Made by a program: the position numbers and the translations under genes. The notes below the pieces were generated by a model, which had not been told where the DNA came from, did not search any database, and saw only the letters and a list, made by a program, of their open reading frames with translations. Below, in pieces: positions 8,573-17,782 of a DNA stretch of 64,000 nt; positions within the stretch are counted from its first letter, which is position 1; each line of letters begins with the position of its first letter. Origin of the DNA: Paraburkholderia sp. CNPSo 3272 (GTDB lineage Bacteria > Pseudomonadota > Gammaproteobacteria > Burkholderiales > Burkholderiaceae); contig NZ_JAMBPQ010000014.1 in NCBI RefSeq assembly GCF_024206495.1, forward strand, positions 1-64,000. Reading direction: 5' to 3'.

Positions 8573-9460
8573 ATGTTCGTGATTTTTGGAGCAGCGGGAA
8601 AAGCCGGGCGCGTCACCGCCGCCGCGTTGCGCCGTGCGGGCAAGCCCGTGCGCGCCGTAGTGCGCCACGCTCGCCAGAGCGAGAGTCTTGCGGCGCTGGG
8701 CTGCGAAATCGTGCTCGCCGATCTGGCCGACGCGCAGTCGGTCGCGGCCGCGATCAAGGGCGCTCACGCCGTCCAGTTGCTATGCCCCGTTCCATCCGGT
8801 GATACGGATCCCGAAACGACCATGCGCACGATGATCGACGTCGCGACCGACGCCCTGCGCGAAAACCCGCCCGCCACGCTGCTCGCCATTTCCGACTATG
8901 GCGCGGAATTGCCATTGAATACCGGCATCACGCGGCTGTATCACTACCTGGAAAAGCAGCTGAAGCCCATTGCCACGCAATTGGTGTTGCTGCGCTCGGC
9001 GGAACATATGCAGAACTGGGCGGCGTTCATTCCCGGCGCGCTCGCAACCGGTACGCTGCCGAGCCTCCATCTGCCTTTGGAGCGCCGCTTTCCCACGGTC
9101 GCCGCACAGGACGTTGGCGCGGCAAGCGCCGCGCTGCTGCTCGAACAGCACCGGTCCGGCACGCCGAGAATCGTGAGCATTGAAGGACCGCAGAGGGTCA
9201 GCGTGAACGACATCGCGGCGGCGCTCAGCGCCGCGAGCGGCCGCACGATCACGCCTCATGCGCTGCCGCGCGAATCGTGGGCCCCCATGCTTCTCAGAGC
9301 CGGACTCGGCGAGAAACACGGCCGGCTCATCACCGATCTTTACGACGTCTACAACACCGGCCGCATCGACGTGGAAGCAAGCCGCAGCGAGCGGCGCTTC
9401 GGCACGACTGCGCTAAGCGACGTGTTCGGCCCGCTCGTTGCGAAATTCAACAGCCAATAG
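8573..9460 (+). CDS. NmrA-like NAD(P)-binding protein (QorB-like atypical SDR)
   Basis: 295 residues. The N-terminus MFVIFGAAGKAGRVTAAALR carries the GxxGxxG dinucleotide-binding motif of atypical short-chain dehydrogenases, followed by VRAVVRH with the basic residues expected for NADP(H). No catalytic YxxxK is obvious, as in NmrA/QorB proteins, which act as redox sensors or quinone reductases. The C-terminal half (IVSIEGPQRVSVNDIAAALS) is the family substrate lobe. The ATG at 8573 follows an AGGAGAAAG site; the long open frame upstream lies antisense to the AraC gene and is rejected. Probably induced through that regulator. Confidence 0.88.
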   Translation: MFVIFGAAGKAGRVTAAALRRAGKPVRAVVRHARQSESLAALGCEIVLADLADAQSVAAAIKGAHAVQLLCPVPSGDTDPETTMRTMIDVATDALRENPPATLLAISDYGAELPLNTGITRLYHYLEKQLKPIATQLVLLRSAEHMQNWAAFIPGALATGTLPSLHLPLERRFPTVAAQDVGAASAALLLEQHRSGTPRIVSIEGPQRVSVNDIAAALSAASGRTITPHALPRESWAPMLLRAGLGEKHGRLITDLYDVYNTGRIDVEASRSERRFGTTALSDVFGPLVAKFNSQ

Positions 9461-9478
9461 CGCGCACGCCGCGATGAC

Positions 9479-9507
9479 AAAAAAGCCGGGCGCTCCGCAC
9501 GCCCGGC
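9479..9507 (-). terminator. Rho-independent terminator for the minus-strand secreted-protein gene
   Basis: An 8-bp perfect GC-rich stem (9485-9492 with 9500-9507) is followed on the minus strand by six T. It lies 25 bases beyond the stop codon of the gene ending at 9532 and also separates the convergent NmrA-type gene. Confidence 0.88.
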
Positions 9508-9531
9508 CTCTAGTGCATGACTGCGCGGCGA

Positions 9532-11235
9532 TCAGAACCACTTGCCGAACTGGCCGCCCGGCGCAAGCGACACCCCGCGCAGCACTTCGCCGAAGCCCGC
9601 GTTGCGCAGCGTCACGAAACGCTCGTTCGCAGCACCCGAAGCCGTGGTGTTGCGCAACACGTCGCGCACGGCGACGAGGCGATTCGGGTCCGCGCCCTGG
9701 TCGCCGTTGCCGCTCACCGTCGAGGTGATCGCCCAGATCGTGACCGTGCCGTCCTGCTCGACGTGGCCCGTGATGTTACGCAGGCCGTCGGTGGCGGGCG
9801 ACCACGGCAAACCGGTCGCGCTGTTCGTGCCCACCGGATAACCGGCCACGGTGTACGAAGTCCCCAGATTCAGGCCGTTCTGGAGCGTGTACGCGAGCTT
9901 CCACGACTTCGTTGCGGCGTTGTACACCCACTTCTGCAGGCCCGCACCGGTCTGCTGCGCGGCGTGCGTGTACAGGTCCGTGCCGCCCGAATAGCCATCG
10001 CCCTCGTCGGCCACATAGAGCGTATTCGCATTGGCGAACCACAGGCCGAACGGATACGAGAGCGTCGTCGCCGTCTTGTTCGGCGTAGCCGGGAAACCCG
10101 CGAGCACGCATACGTTGCTCGGCAGGCCGCTGGTCGTCAACGTGGAGGCGTCGTACGCAAGCGGATTGGACGGCAGTTTCGCGCCCGCCACCGGCACGCC
10201 TACGCCGCCCGAGGGGCACGCCTTGCCCGTGGTGTCGACGAAGTACACCGTGTTCACGCCGTTGCCGCCGCTGCCCTTCGTGAAGTACACCACGTTGTTG
10301 AAGACGGTGAGACCGCGGTAATTGTCGTCCTTGCCGACCTTGTCGGCCTTCGCCCCGAGTTGCGTGACCGAGAAGCTCGCGAGCGGCGTGGGCGTGCCGG
10401 GCGTTTGCTGCGCCTCATGCTGGTGCGTCGCCGCGATGAATTGCGCGCCCGCCCCAAGAATCACGCCTGCCGGCTGCGGGTTCGATCCGTTGCCTGCGTT
10501 GCCCACCGTGTAGTAAAAGCCGTTGCCTTCGCCGTTGTCGTTGCCGTTGTTGAGCAACGCGGCTCGGCCGTTATTGCCGCTGTATGCATTCGTCTCCGTA
10601 AATGAGAAGTGCCCTTCGGCATCGAGCCGCGCCACCGCGCGATAGAACGCCTGACCGTCCGGATTCGTCGGATCGATCGCGCCCGGCGTATTCGAGTTCG
10701 ATACGTCGACCGTGTTGACCGGCGCAACGTAGCCCATGAAAGTCAGGTAACGGCCGTCGCTCGAGAGGTTGAGCGCGAGTTCGGACTTGGAGCTGAAGCT
10801 CGTCACGAGCTGGTCGTGGCCATGGCCCGGGTGCAGACTGTTGGGCACTTCCAGCGTGTGGACGACCTGGCCGCCCGGCGTAATGGTATCGAGGAAAATG
10901 CGCGCCGTGATGCCGAAGCTCGGATCGTAGAGCACGTTATTCCAGACGGCCGGATACGTGCCGTCAGTGGGCGCGCCGCCCGTGGGGCAGCTCGCCTGCG
11001 CGCTGTTGCAATTGGGCGGCAGCGTCATGCCCGGGGTGACGTTGCTCGACACATTGTCGTAGACACCGCGGCTCACGACGAGCAGGCCCGAACCGCCGAA
11101 AAACGTGTCGGTATCCTGGCCGGCAGCGGATGCGCCTGCACTGGCGCAAACCAGAGCAGCGGCAAATGCAAGACGGGAAGGACGTGCGGCAAAACCAGCG
11201 CCGCAAAATGCTGAGCGAAGCGTATTGATGGCCAT
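9532..11235 (-). CDS. Secreted protein of unknown function, possibly beta-propeller
   Basis: 567 residues. A long signal peptide (about 1-38, core FAAALVCASAGASA) precedes a Gly/Asn/Thr-rich body without membrane helices. Repeated segments of the form YLTFMGYVAP, FYYTVGNAGNG, NNVVYFTKGSGGNGVN and LWFANANTLYVADEGDGY resemble blades of a propeller (visual judgement). Few cysteines occur, in pairs near PPNCNSAQASC and KACP/SNVC, which could form disulfides in the periplasm. It is divergent from the orphan pstS, and the shared 347-base region has a Pho box near pstS. A role in phosphate acquisition, such as a phosphatase or phytase, is therefore possible but unproven; PhoX motifs were not recognised. 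The start is preceded by GGAGA. Confidence 0.8.
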   Translation of the reverse strand: MAINTLRSAFCGAGFAARPSRLAFAAALVCASAGASAAGQDTDTFFGGSGLLVVSRGVYDNVSSNVTPGMTLPPNCNSAQASCPTGGAPTDGTYPAVWNNVLYDPSFGITARIFLDTITPGGQVVHTLEVPNSLHPGHGHDQLVTSFSSKSELALNLSSDGRYLTFMGYVAPVNTVDVSNSNTPGAIDPTNPDGQAFYRAVARLDAEGHFSFTETNAYSGNNGRAALLNNGNDNGEGNGFYYTVGNAGNGSNPQPAGVILGAGAQFIAATHQHEAQQTPGTPTPLASFSVTQLGAKADKVGKDDNYRGLTVFNNVVYFTKGSGGNGVNTVYFVDTTGKACPSGGVGVPVAGAKLPSNPLAYDASTLTTSGLPSNVCVLAGFPATPNKTATTLSYPFGLWFANANTLYVADEGDGYSGGTDLYTHAAQQTGAGLQKWVYNAATKSWKLAYTLQNGLNLGTSYTVAGYPVGTNSATGLPWSPATDGLRNITGHVEQDGTVTIWAITSTVSGNGDQGADPNRLVAVRDVLRNTTASGAANERFVTLRNAGFGEVLRGVSLAPGGQFGKWF

Positions 11236-11500
11236 CTGTAGCGTCTCCGAAAGGAATTACAAGCGTTTTGTCAGGACGAACTGGGGGTCAATCCCGCTTA
11301 CCGTAGCGAAATTTTGTGAAAGATTCGTTGCAGGTCATGCGGCGCGGTTCAGGCGTTTTCCTCTGCGGAAATCCAGACACTCAGCCTGTCTTCGATGCGG
11401 GAAAATTTCGTTTGTTATCCTCATTATCCGTTCGTGCGCCCGCACGCGACGCTTCGTCATAAAACCGCCGCACGATAGCGGGATTCAATTTGAATCCTGC

Positions 11501-11518
11501 CTGTCATCATCCTGTAAT
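11501..11518 (+). promoter_or_regulatory. PhoB-binding site (Pho box) upstream of pstS
   Basis: CTGTCAT-CATC-CTGTAAT matches the two 7-base PhoB half-sites with a 4-base spacer, with one mismatch in the second half. It ends 64 bases before the GTG start of the PstS gene and points towards it. The rest of the 347-base gap (11236-11582) is AT-richer than its surroundings but shows no second convincing box for the divergent gene. Confidence 0.75.
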
Positions 11519-11582
11519 TGACACTACGCGGACCCGATAGCCTCCGCGACTTCCCAGAGAACATGAATAACGGGAGAGGCTT

Positions 11583-12620
11583 GTGAGACCATTGCGCCCC
11601 CTGATTGCCGCGTTAGTTTGCGGCGTTTGCACGTTGTCGGCCCGCGCCGACGGCGTGACCGGATGCGGCAGCACGCTCGCCGCGCCCCTCTACACGCACT
11701 GGGCCACCGCCTACCAGAAGTCCGGCGGCGGCAAGGTGATCTATCGCAGCACCGGCTCCACGGACGGTATCAAGCAAATCGTGGCGCACACGGTCGACTT
11801 CGCCGGCTCCGACGCTCCTCTCTCGAGCGAGCAATTGAGCAAGGACGGATTGCGGCAGTTTCCCACCGCGATCGGCGGCGTGGTGCCGGTGGTGAATCTT
11901 CCGGGCATCAAGGCCGGGCAGTTGATGCTGAACGGCGAAGTGCTGGGCCAGATCTTTCTCGGCAAGATTCTGTTCTGGGACGACCCGGCCATCGTGCGGC
12001 TCAATCCGAAGATCAAGATGCCCAACACGCCGATCGCCGTCGTGCGGCGTCTGGATGGTTCGGGCACGACGCTGATCTGGACGCACTATCTATCGCAGGT
12101 CAGCCCCGAATGGAAACGCAAGGTCGGCGAAGGGACCAACGTTCACTGGCCCCTGGGGATAGGCGGGAAGGGTAATGAGGGCGTCGCCACGTTCGTGGGT
12201 TACCTGCCCGGCGCGATTGGCTATGTCGCCTGGGACTTCACGAAGCAGAATCATCTGACCTACACGGCGATGACCAACCCGGCGGGCGCGGTCGTGGAGC
12301 CGGGCATCGATACATTCAGCGCTGCGGCCGCGAATGCGGACTGGTCAAGCTCGCTCTTTCAGGTGCTCACCAATCAGCCGGGCAAGGATGCATGGCCCGT
12401 GATGGGCGCGACCTACGTGCTGTTGCAGGCGACCCCGGACGGCTCGCCGCGCAACGCTGAAACGCTGAAGTTTTTCGACTGGGCGCTCACGCACGGTGAG
12501 CCGACGATTCAGGCGCTGGACTATATTCCGCTGCCTGCCGTGGTCGTCACGAAGATCCGCGCGCAATGGCACGGCGATAAACCCGACGCCGTCGCAGCCA
12601 AAGCCGTTGGCACGCAGTAG
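11583..12620 (+). CDS. pstS: Periplasmic phosphate-binding protein, PstS-like (orphan)
   Basis: 345 residues, the PstS length. A signal peptide ends at ARA-D and the mature start VTGCGSTLAAPLYTHWATAY matches PstS. Phosphate-site elements are visible: ST in GCGSTL, the Ser of STGSTDGIKQI, Asp in DFAGSDAPL and RRLDGSGTT with Arg, Ser, Gly and Thr. PstS binds phosphate in the periplasm and hands it to PstCAB. No pstC, pstA, pstB or phoU follows; the next gene is on the other strand. GCGST replaces the more usual GAGST/GAGAT, so affinity may differ. GTG 11583 is preceded by GGGAGAG. The Pho box upstream predicts induction by phosphate starvation. Confidence 0.93.
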   Translation: MRPLRPLIAALVCGVCTLSARADGVTGCGSTLAAPLYTHWATAYQKSGGGKVIYRSTGSTDGIKQIVAHTVDFAGSDAPLSSEQLSKDGLRQFPTAIGGVVPVVNLPGIKAGQLMLNGEVLGQIFLGKILFWDDPAIVRLNPKIKMPNTPIAVVRRLDGSGTTLIWTHYLSQVSPEWKRKVGEGTNVHWPLGIGGKGNEGVATFVGYLPGAIGYVAWDFTKQNHLTYTAMTNPAGAVVEPGIDTFSAAAANADWSSSLFQVLTNQPGKDAWPVMGATYVLLQATPDGSPRNAETLKFFDWALTHGEPTIQALDYIPLPAVVVTKIRAQWHGDKPDAVAAKAVGTQ

Positions 12621-12687
12621 CGCCCACAAACGCGTCGCCTGGATGGATGAGCAAACGTGGGCAGAGTTCAGTGACGGCGCGCGCGAA

Positions 12688-12972
12688 TCAACGCTTGCCT
12701 GCTTTGCGCCTGCGGGAATCGGATTTACGGCAGAGGTCAGTCAACACCCAGCGCGCGATGATCTCGGGGCGATTCGTCCCGTACTGCGCAAACTTGATTT
12801 CGTTTTCGAAGTACACGATGACGCTTCCGGCCATGACGCGGTAAGCACCCGCGTAGTTCACGCCACCCAGTTCGATGTTCAGGGGATGAGTGGTTTCGTA
12901 TTCTGCAAGAGCCAAGGTAAACGCGGAAATGTCTAAATTATGACAATATCGTCTCGCGGCCCCATTGGTCAA
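12688..12972 (-). CDS. Small protein of unknown function
   Basis: 94 residues beginning MTNGAARRYCHNLDIS. A central segment (YRVMAGSVIVYFENEIKFAQ) alternates hydrophobic and polar residues as in a beta-hairpin, and the C-terminus is strongly basic (RKSDSRRRKAGKR). No signal peptide. The codon pattern is plausible but base composition is lower in GC than its neighbours, suggesting recent acquisition. It is convergent with pstS. I do not recognise the family. Confidence 0.55.
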   Translation of the reverse strand: MTNGAARRYCHNLDISAFTLALAEYETTHPLNIELGGVNYAGAYRVMAGSVIVYFENEIKFAQYGTNRPEIIARWVLTDLCRKSDSRRRKAGKR

Positions 12973-12990
12973 TTAAATATGCGTTTTGTT

Positions 12991-13263
12991 TCATATTGAC
13001 GATTGCCGTCCTGATTTCCGGACATTACGGGACGCTGTCGTGCCGTTTACCGGGGCACGCATTAACGCCGCCTGACTCAGCCTGCCATATGGGCTTGCGG
13101 CGAACCAGCGCTCGCCGACGGAAGCGCTCCACGCATTCACCCAGCGCGTCGCCATCAATTTTTCAGGTTCTGCTTCGGCATTCATCAGCCTCTTCATTGC
13201 TAGCCCAAGGCGGTGCATTGCATACCGCTTACGGCGCGCTTCAGCGTCTACTCGCGCGTTCAT
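12991..13263 (-). CDS. Small basic protein of unknown function
   Basis: 90 residues from ATG 13263, which has GAGG at the right spacing; an upstream in-frame start at 13377 has none. The first half is a predicted amphipathic helix rich in Arg and Ala (MNARVDAEARRKRYAMHRLG). It ends 18 bases upstream of the next minus-strand ORF (12972), so the two could be co-transcribed. No recognised domain. Confidence 0.5.
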   Translation of the reverse strand: MNARVDAEARRKRYAMHRLGLAMKRLMNAEAEPEKLMATRWVNAWSASVGERWFAASPYGRLSQAALMRAPVNGTTASRNVRKSGRQSSI

Positions 13264-13652
13264 CGTCTCGCCTCTTCCAGTTGAGTATTGCGTAGACAAA
13301 AACCTGGAGACCCACCCGCACCGATACCTTGCAAAGCCGGAGCATTGATTTTCGCCGAACCACGCGAGAACGCTCATTAAGGCACGGAAAATAAGGCGGA
13401 AACATCAGGGAGAGTATTGAGGCAGTCGCCATGAAAGCGCTTTCGCACGACGACGGGAAAAAGGGCACGCCATCCATGACGATCCGGCTTTCTGCTCGCC
13501 ACACTACGCCGGCCATATGACACTCGTTAGTAAGCCACGAATTCAGGCCTTTTTGTCGAAATACAACCGATGAATGGCGGCGACCTGGCGACGCACCGCG
13601 CGATCATGATGGATCGCAATCCCTCCCCAGAAGGTTCACAGCGCATCGATCC
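13264..13652. other. Gap with no supported gene
   Basis: A 91-codon ORF on the minus strand (13241-13516) overlaps the better-supported gene and has an unconvincing composition. I see no terminator, repeat or known RNA here. The stretch probably carries the promoter of the minus-strand small gene. Confidence 0.4.
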
Positions 13653-14540
13653 ATGCGAACAACGACACCCGGCGGCCCCCGATTCGCGCTCGGTCGCGCA
13701 CTCAAGCAACCGTTGCTGAATGTGGTGGCCCGGTTGCCCGACAGCGTGCAGCGCGCAATGTTCATCCCGCCGATACGGCGCCTCTGCATTCGCGTTCCGG
13801 TATTGCGCGCGGTGTACTCCGGCTGTCTGCGGCGCCACCCCATCGATCTCCTGTACGGAACGAATACGAGCGGACTGGTGGATTCCAACGCGCTGCAGCG
13901 CGACGCCGATCTGGCCGTCCAACTCAGGCCTTACATGGGCTCGCAGCCGACCATCATCCGCCGCGCGCTCGACACCCTGGGCGATATCACCGGCTATACG
14001 TTCATGGACATCGGTTGCGGTAAAGGCCGGCCGATGATCGTCGCCTCCGAGTATCCATTCTCTTTGGCGCTGGGCTACGACATCAGCGCGGATCTGGTGC
14101 GAACGGCGAACGCAAACGCGACCGTCATGGCGCGGCGCTTCCCACAACGGCCGCCCATACGCGCACTGCACGCCAACGTCGCCGATTTGCAGGTGCCGTC
14201 GGGCAACGTGGTCGTCTTTCTGTTCAATCCATTCGGACCCGAGTTGATGGCGTCGTTGCTCCAGAAACTCGAAGCGGGCCTCACGAGCGGCACCATCGAG
14301 CATCTTTTCATCGTCTACGATAATCCCGTGTGCGGCGAAGTCTTCGACGGCTCCTCCCAGTTGCAGCGCTGGTTCGCCGGCGTATTTCCGTACGGTCACG
14401 ACGAAGTCGGCTTCGGACCTGAGGACCACGAGAACGTCGTCGTCTGGCAAAGCGTGCGCGGCGCGCGCCCTGACAAATTCGCGGACCGCAATCGCCGCAT
14501 TACGACTAAAGACCGCCTCAGCACTTCCATTGAAGGCTGA
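13653..14540 (+). CDS. Class I SAM-dependent methyltransferase
   Basis: 295 residues. The SAM-binding motif I (FMDIGCGKGRPMIVASEY) lies at about 113-130, followed by LGYDISADLV, which holds the acidic residue that binds the SAM ribose, and by VVVFLFNPFG as motif IV. The N-terminal 90 residues, with several Arg and hydrophobic stretches, may bind membrane or a partner. The substrate is unknown. It is followed by the GNAT-type gene, whose start lies only 34 bases beyond its stop, so the two likely form an operon that modifies a common product, perhaps a cell-surface polymer (inference). Confidence 0.85.
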   Translation: MRTTTPGGPRFALGRALKQPLLNVVARLPDSVQRAMFIPPIRRLCIRVPVLRAVYSGCLRRHPIDLLYGTNTSGLVDSNALQRDADLAVQLRPYMGSQPTIIRRALDTLGDITGYTFMDIGCGKGRPMIVASEYPFSLALGYDISADLVRTANANATVMARRFPQRPPIRALHANVADLQVPSGNVVVFLFNPFGPELMASLLQKLEAGLTSGTIEHLFIVYDNPVCGEVFDGSSQLQRWFAGVFPYGHDEVGFGPEDHENVVVWQSVRGARPDKFADRNRRITTKDRLSTSIEG

Positions 14541-14574
14541 ATCACAGCACCACGAATTCATTCAGGAGACGCAA

Positions 14575-15744
14575 GTGCCGACCTCCGTCGTGGCGATATA
14601 CGAGTCGTCGCCGGCCGCTTCCTTCCGGTACGCGGTGCGCACGTGCGAGACCGTCGATGCGTTTCGTGCATTCGAACCCCAATGGCGTGCGCTTTTATCC
14701 GGGACCGAGCCGTATTCGCCTTTCATCAGCTACGCCTACTGCGAGGCAGCCGTCGAGGCGGCGCTGAAAAGCGGCGCGAAGGTCGAGGTCGCGACGGTTC
14801 ATGATGCGCGTGACCTTCTGGCACTATGGCCGGTTGTAATCACGCGCACAGGCGCGTGGCGAACGGCCCGGGCGCTGGGCTGCGGATGCGGCGAGGAATA
14901 CGGCGGCCCGCTGATCGCCGACACCCGCCGCGCAGAGCTTTACGATGCGGCGGTCAAGGCCGTCTTGCGGATTCACGCCGACGTACTCCACATTCCGATG
15001 CTGGAAAACGGCAGCACGCTGCAGCATGCGCTCGATGCCGCGCCACAGTCCTGGGTGCAGCGCGCGCTGCCGCAGCGTTGGCGCGTAATGCCCGGCTATT
15101 CGATCGACCTGCGCGCTGCGCCCACGTGGAACGATTTCCTTGCAACGCGGCACTCGACCCTGCGCGCCGCGCTGCGTTCGAGCGTGAAGCGGCTGCGGCG
15201 CGAAGGGGAAGTCAGTTTTGGATGGTGCAACAGCGCCGAGGACACTGAGCGCGTTTTGAGGTGGCTATTCGCCAATAAACGCCAATGGGCCCTCAAGCGC
15301 GGAATCGAATCGCCCTATTTGATGGACGACCGCGTACGCGATTTCTTCATAGACCTTGCCAGGCGAACCGACCTGACCACCTTGCCGCTCGTCGCCTATG
15401 TGCAGGTCAATGGGCAACCGGTGGCGGCGTCGGTCAATCTCGTCGGCACGCGCAGCGTCGAGTATTTGATCACCACCTATGACGAAGCGTTCAGCGTGTT
15501 TTCTGTGGGGAACCTGCTGATCGAATTTATTGCGCAATGGGCCCAGGCCCATGGCCGCGATTTCGACTTCCGGCCGCTGCATGGCGACTACAAGGTACGT
15601 TGGGCGGATCGCGAAACAAAGCACGAATCGCGCATCGTCGTGCTCAATGCACGCGGGCGGCTCATCGAGCTGGCGTTGTCGTGGGCCCAGGCGAGGCGCG
15701 TCTATCGAAAACTCACGACACTTGTGATGGCGCGCCTGAGATGA
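14575..15744 (+). CDS. GNAT-fold acyltransferase, BcsL/CelD-like (FemAB-related)
   Basis: 389 residues from GTG 14575, which has GGAG 6 bases upstream; a TTG start at 14530 would overlap the methyltransferase and lacks such a site. The protein resembles the CelD/BcsL acetyltransferase-like family: WRALLSGTEPYSPFISYAYC near the start, ALRSSVKRLRREGEVSF in the middle, and GQPVAASVNLV followed by YDEAFSVFSVGNLLIEF in the GNAT fold near the C-terminus. Such proteins transfer acyl groups in polysaccharide or lipid pathways. No cellulose synthase gene is present in the window. Operon partner: the preceding methyltransferase. Confidence 0.85.
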   Translation: MPTSVVAIYESSPAASFRYAVRTCETVDAFRAFEPQWRALLSGTEPYSPFISYAYCEAAVEAALKSGAKVEVATVHDARDLLALWPVVITRTGAWRTARALGCGCGEEYGGPLIADTRRAELYDAAVKAVLRIHADVLHIPMLENGSTLQHALDAAPQSWVQRALPQRWRVMPGYSIDLRAAPTWNDFLATRHSTLRAALRSSVKRLRREGEVSFGWCNSAEDTERVLRWLFANKRQWALKRGIESPYLMDDRVRDFFIDLARRTDLTTLPLVAYVQVNGQPVAASVNLVGTRSVEYLITTYDEAFSVFSVGNLLIEFIAQWAQAHGRDFDFRPLHGDYKVRWADRETKHESRIVVLNARGRLIELALSWAQARRVYRKLTTLVMARLR

Positions 15745-15773
15745 GCGAATAGCGTGCAATGCATAGGCGCCGC

Positions 15774-17126
15774 TCACGGCCTCACCGCACCGCCCTCCCC
15801 GTGTGTTTCGCTTTGCGGCGAATCGTCAAGCTTTTCGAGCGCCGGGTTGTGAGGGAGGACGAGCGCCGCGCCCGCGCCCACGAGCCCGGCTCCCGCAAGA
15901 CATAGCAGGCCTGCGCCGAAGCCGCCCGTGCTGTCCTTGATCCAGCCCATCGCGTAGGGGCCGAAAAAACCCGCCAGATTGCCGAGCGAATTGACGGCGG
16001 CAATGCCGCCGGCCGCCGCTGCGCCCGAAAGGAACGCGGCCGGCAGCGTCCAGATCACCGGCAGGCAGCCGAAAATACCGAAGCCCGCAATCGAAAGCGC
16101 GAGCATCTTGAGCACCGGATTATCGAGTCCCGCGGCAGCCGCAATACCGGCGGCCGCGACGGCCAGCGCGAATGCGACGTGACGCTTGCGCTCCAGCCGA
16201 CGGTCGGAATGCCGACCCCACAGCACCATAGAAACGACGCCCACCGCGTAAGGCAGCGCAGTGACGAAGCCTGTCTGCACATTCGTGAGCCCAAACGCCT
16301 TGACGATCTGCGGAAGGAAGAAACTGAGACCGTAATTGGTTGCATTCGCACCGAAATAGATCAGCGCCACCGCCAGCACGCGCGGATTGATCAGCGCCTC
16401 CAGCACGCTGAACGAGCGCACCTTCTCCCGATGACGTCGTTCCTGCGCCTGGCGATCGACGAGCCAGCGGCGCTCGTCGTCGGCTAGCCAGCCGGCGTCG
16501 GCGGGTTTGTCGGTCAGATAGAACAGCACGGCCACGGAGAGCAGGACCGCAGGAATTGCCTCGATCAGATAGACCCACTGCCAGCCCGCCAGCCCCCCTC
16601 TACCGTCCAGCGAAAGCAGCGATCCGGATACCGGGCCGCCAATCACCGTCGACAACGGAATGGCCGCCATGAAATAGCCCACCACGCGCGCGCGATATTT
16701 GGCGGGAAACCACAGGGTAAGCAGAAAGATGATGCCGGGGAAAAAACCCGCTTCAGCGATACCGAGCAAGATACGCAGTCCGTAGAAAACGTGCGCGTTC
16801 GACATGCCAGTGATGCGGGCGAGATCCGGAATGAACGCCATCGCGCCCGCGATAATGCCCCACGTGAACATGATGCGCGCGATCCAGCGCCTTGCGCCGA
16901 AACGTTCGAGCAGCAGGTTCGACGGCACCTCGAAGAAGAAATAGGCAATGAAGAAAATCCCCGCGCCAAAACCGAACGCGCTCGCGGAAAGATCGAGTGC
17001 CTTGTTCATTTGCAATGCAGCAAAACCGACGTTGACCCGATCGAGATACGCCACGAAATAGCATAGGATCAGGAACGGCACGAGCCTTGCCGTCACGCGC
17101 GCCATGGTGCGGTTTTCAAGCTCCAT
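15774..17126 (-). CDS. MFS transporter, anion:cation symporter (ACS) family
   Basis: 450 residues with twelve predicted helices. The beginning (RLVPFLILCYFVAYLDRVNV, then FGFGAGIFFIAYFFFEVPSN) is typical of ACS-family proton symporters for tartrate, glucarate, phthalate and related organic anions. The MFS loop motif appears as RFGARRWIARIMF and the GIAEAGFFPGIIF helix is a strong ACS marker. The ATG at 17126 is preceded by AAGGAGAC, so the longer frame from 17168 is rejected. No catabolic gene lies beside it, so the substrate stays open. Confidence 0.93.
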   Translation of the reverse strand: MELENRTMARVTARLVPFLILCYFVAYLDRVNVGFAALQMNKALDLSASAFGFGAGIFFIAYFFFEVPSNLLLERFGARRWIARIMFTWGIIAGAMAFIPDLARITGMSNAHVFYGLRILLGIAEAGFFPGIIFLLTLWFPAKYRARVVGYFMAAIPLSTVIGGPVSGSLLSLDGRGGLAGWQWVYLIEAIPAVLLSVAVLFYLTDKPADAGWLADDERRWLVDRQAQERRHREKVRSFSVLEALINPRVLAVALIYFGANATNYGLSFFLPQIVKAFGLTNVQTGFVTALPYAVGVVSMVLWGRHSDRRLERKRHVAFALAVAAAGIAAAAGLDNPVLKMLALSIAGFGIFGCLPVIWTLPAAFLSGAAAAGGIAAVNSLGNLAGFFGPYAMGWIKDSTGGFGAGLLCLAGAGLVGAGAALVLPHNPALEKLDDSPQSETHGEGGAVRP

Positions 17127-17283
17127 CTCTGTCTCCTTCGAGGCCGGCTCCGCTGCGCGGTGCGCCAATCACGGGCCGGACCGTTCGTCCGTTTGGAATC
17201 GTTAAAGACTAGTCGCTCGCAACCCGATACGAAAGGGTGGTTCACATGGTGGGACATCGACCGCAAACGGCATGACAGCCGAA

Positions 17284-17697
17284 CTAAAGCTTCGGACACG
17301 ACAGCACTTGCAGGGGCTGTGTGGCGACCCCGGGCTGGGCGCCACCGGTCGGTGTGCCCTGCGGAGGCGTCGAAACGAGGCGCACGCTGTCTGGCCCGGC
17401 GTTGGCTAGTGCGTACTTCTCTTCGCTGCCTTGGGGTTGCCAGTACGCGCGAAATACGGGTCCATCGCTAAAGACGAGCAGCGTGCCATGCGTGGCCTGG
17501 CCCTCGGAAACGAAATCGACCGGCTCGCCGCTGCGCAGTGCGAAGCCGCCCGCGGCGTTTGTCCCTATGAGCTTCCCGCACGGCGGCGCGGCGTCAGGCG
17601 TGGGCGTGAGGGCAGGATCTGCGCCATGTGCGGGCTGCGTCGTGAGCACCGCCACGCCGAGACATGACGACAACGCGAGCATAAAAGTCGTTTTCAC
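17284..17697 (-). CDS. Exported protein of unknown function
   Basis: 137 residues from GTG 17697, preceded by GAGG; this start gives a good signal peptide (VKTTFMLALSSCLGVAV, cleavage near AHG-AD). The mature part is small and Pro/Gly-rich, with two cysteines (PPCGKL and LSCPKL) that could form one disulfide linking its two ends. SEGQATHGTLLVFSDGPVF is the most structured section. Not recognised. A longer in-frame reading from 18030 would run through the next small gene in another frame and is rejected. Confidence 0.65.
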   Translation of the reverse strand: MKTTFMLALSSCLGVAVLTTQPAHGADPALTPTPDAAPPCGKLIGTNAAGGFALRSGEPVDFVSEGQATHGTLLVFSDGPVFRAYWQPQGSEEKYALANAGPDSVRLVSTPPQGTPTGGAQPGVATQPLQVLSCPKL

Positions 17698-17782
17698 GCG
17701 CAACCTCGTGAATTCGCCATCGATCTTGCGGACTCGCAAAACGCATTCCCGCGCGAGAAGGGAACGAATGGCCCCCAGCACC

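Noticed and set aside
9517-10605. Long plus-strand ORF opposite the secreted protein
   Set aside because: Arg/Val-rich shadow frame without a signal or motif; the minus-strand protein has a signal peptide and good start.
9532-11235. PhoX-type alkaline phosphatase
   Set aside because: Tempting because of the Pho box next door, but the characteristic PhoX segments were not seen; left as unknown.
13527-14561. 344-codon minus-strand ORF
   Set aside because: Antisense shadow of the methyltransferase gene.
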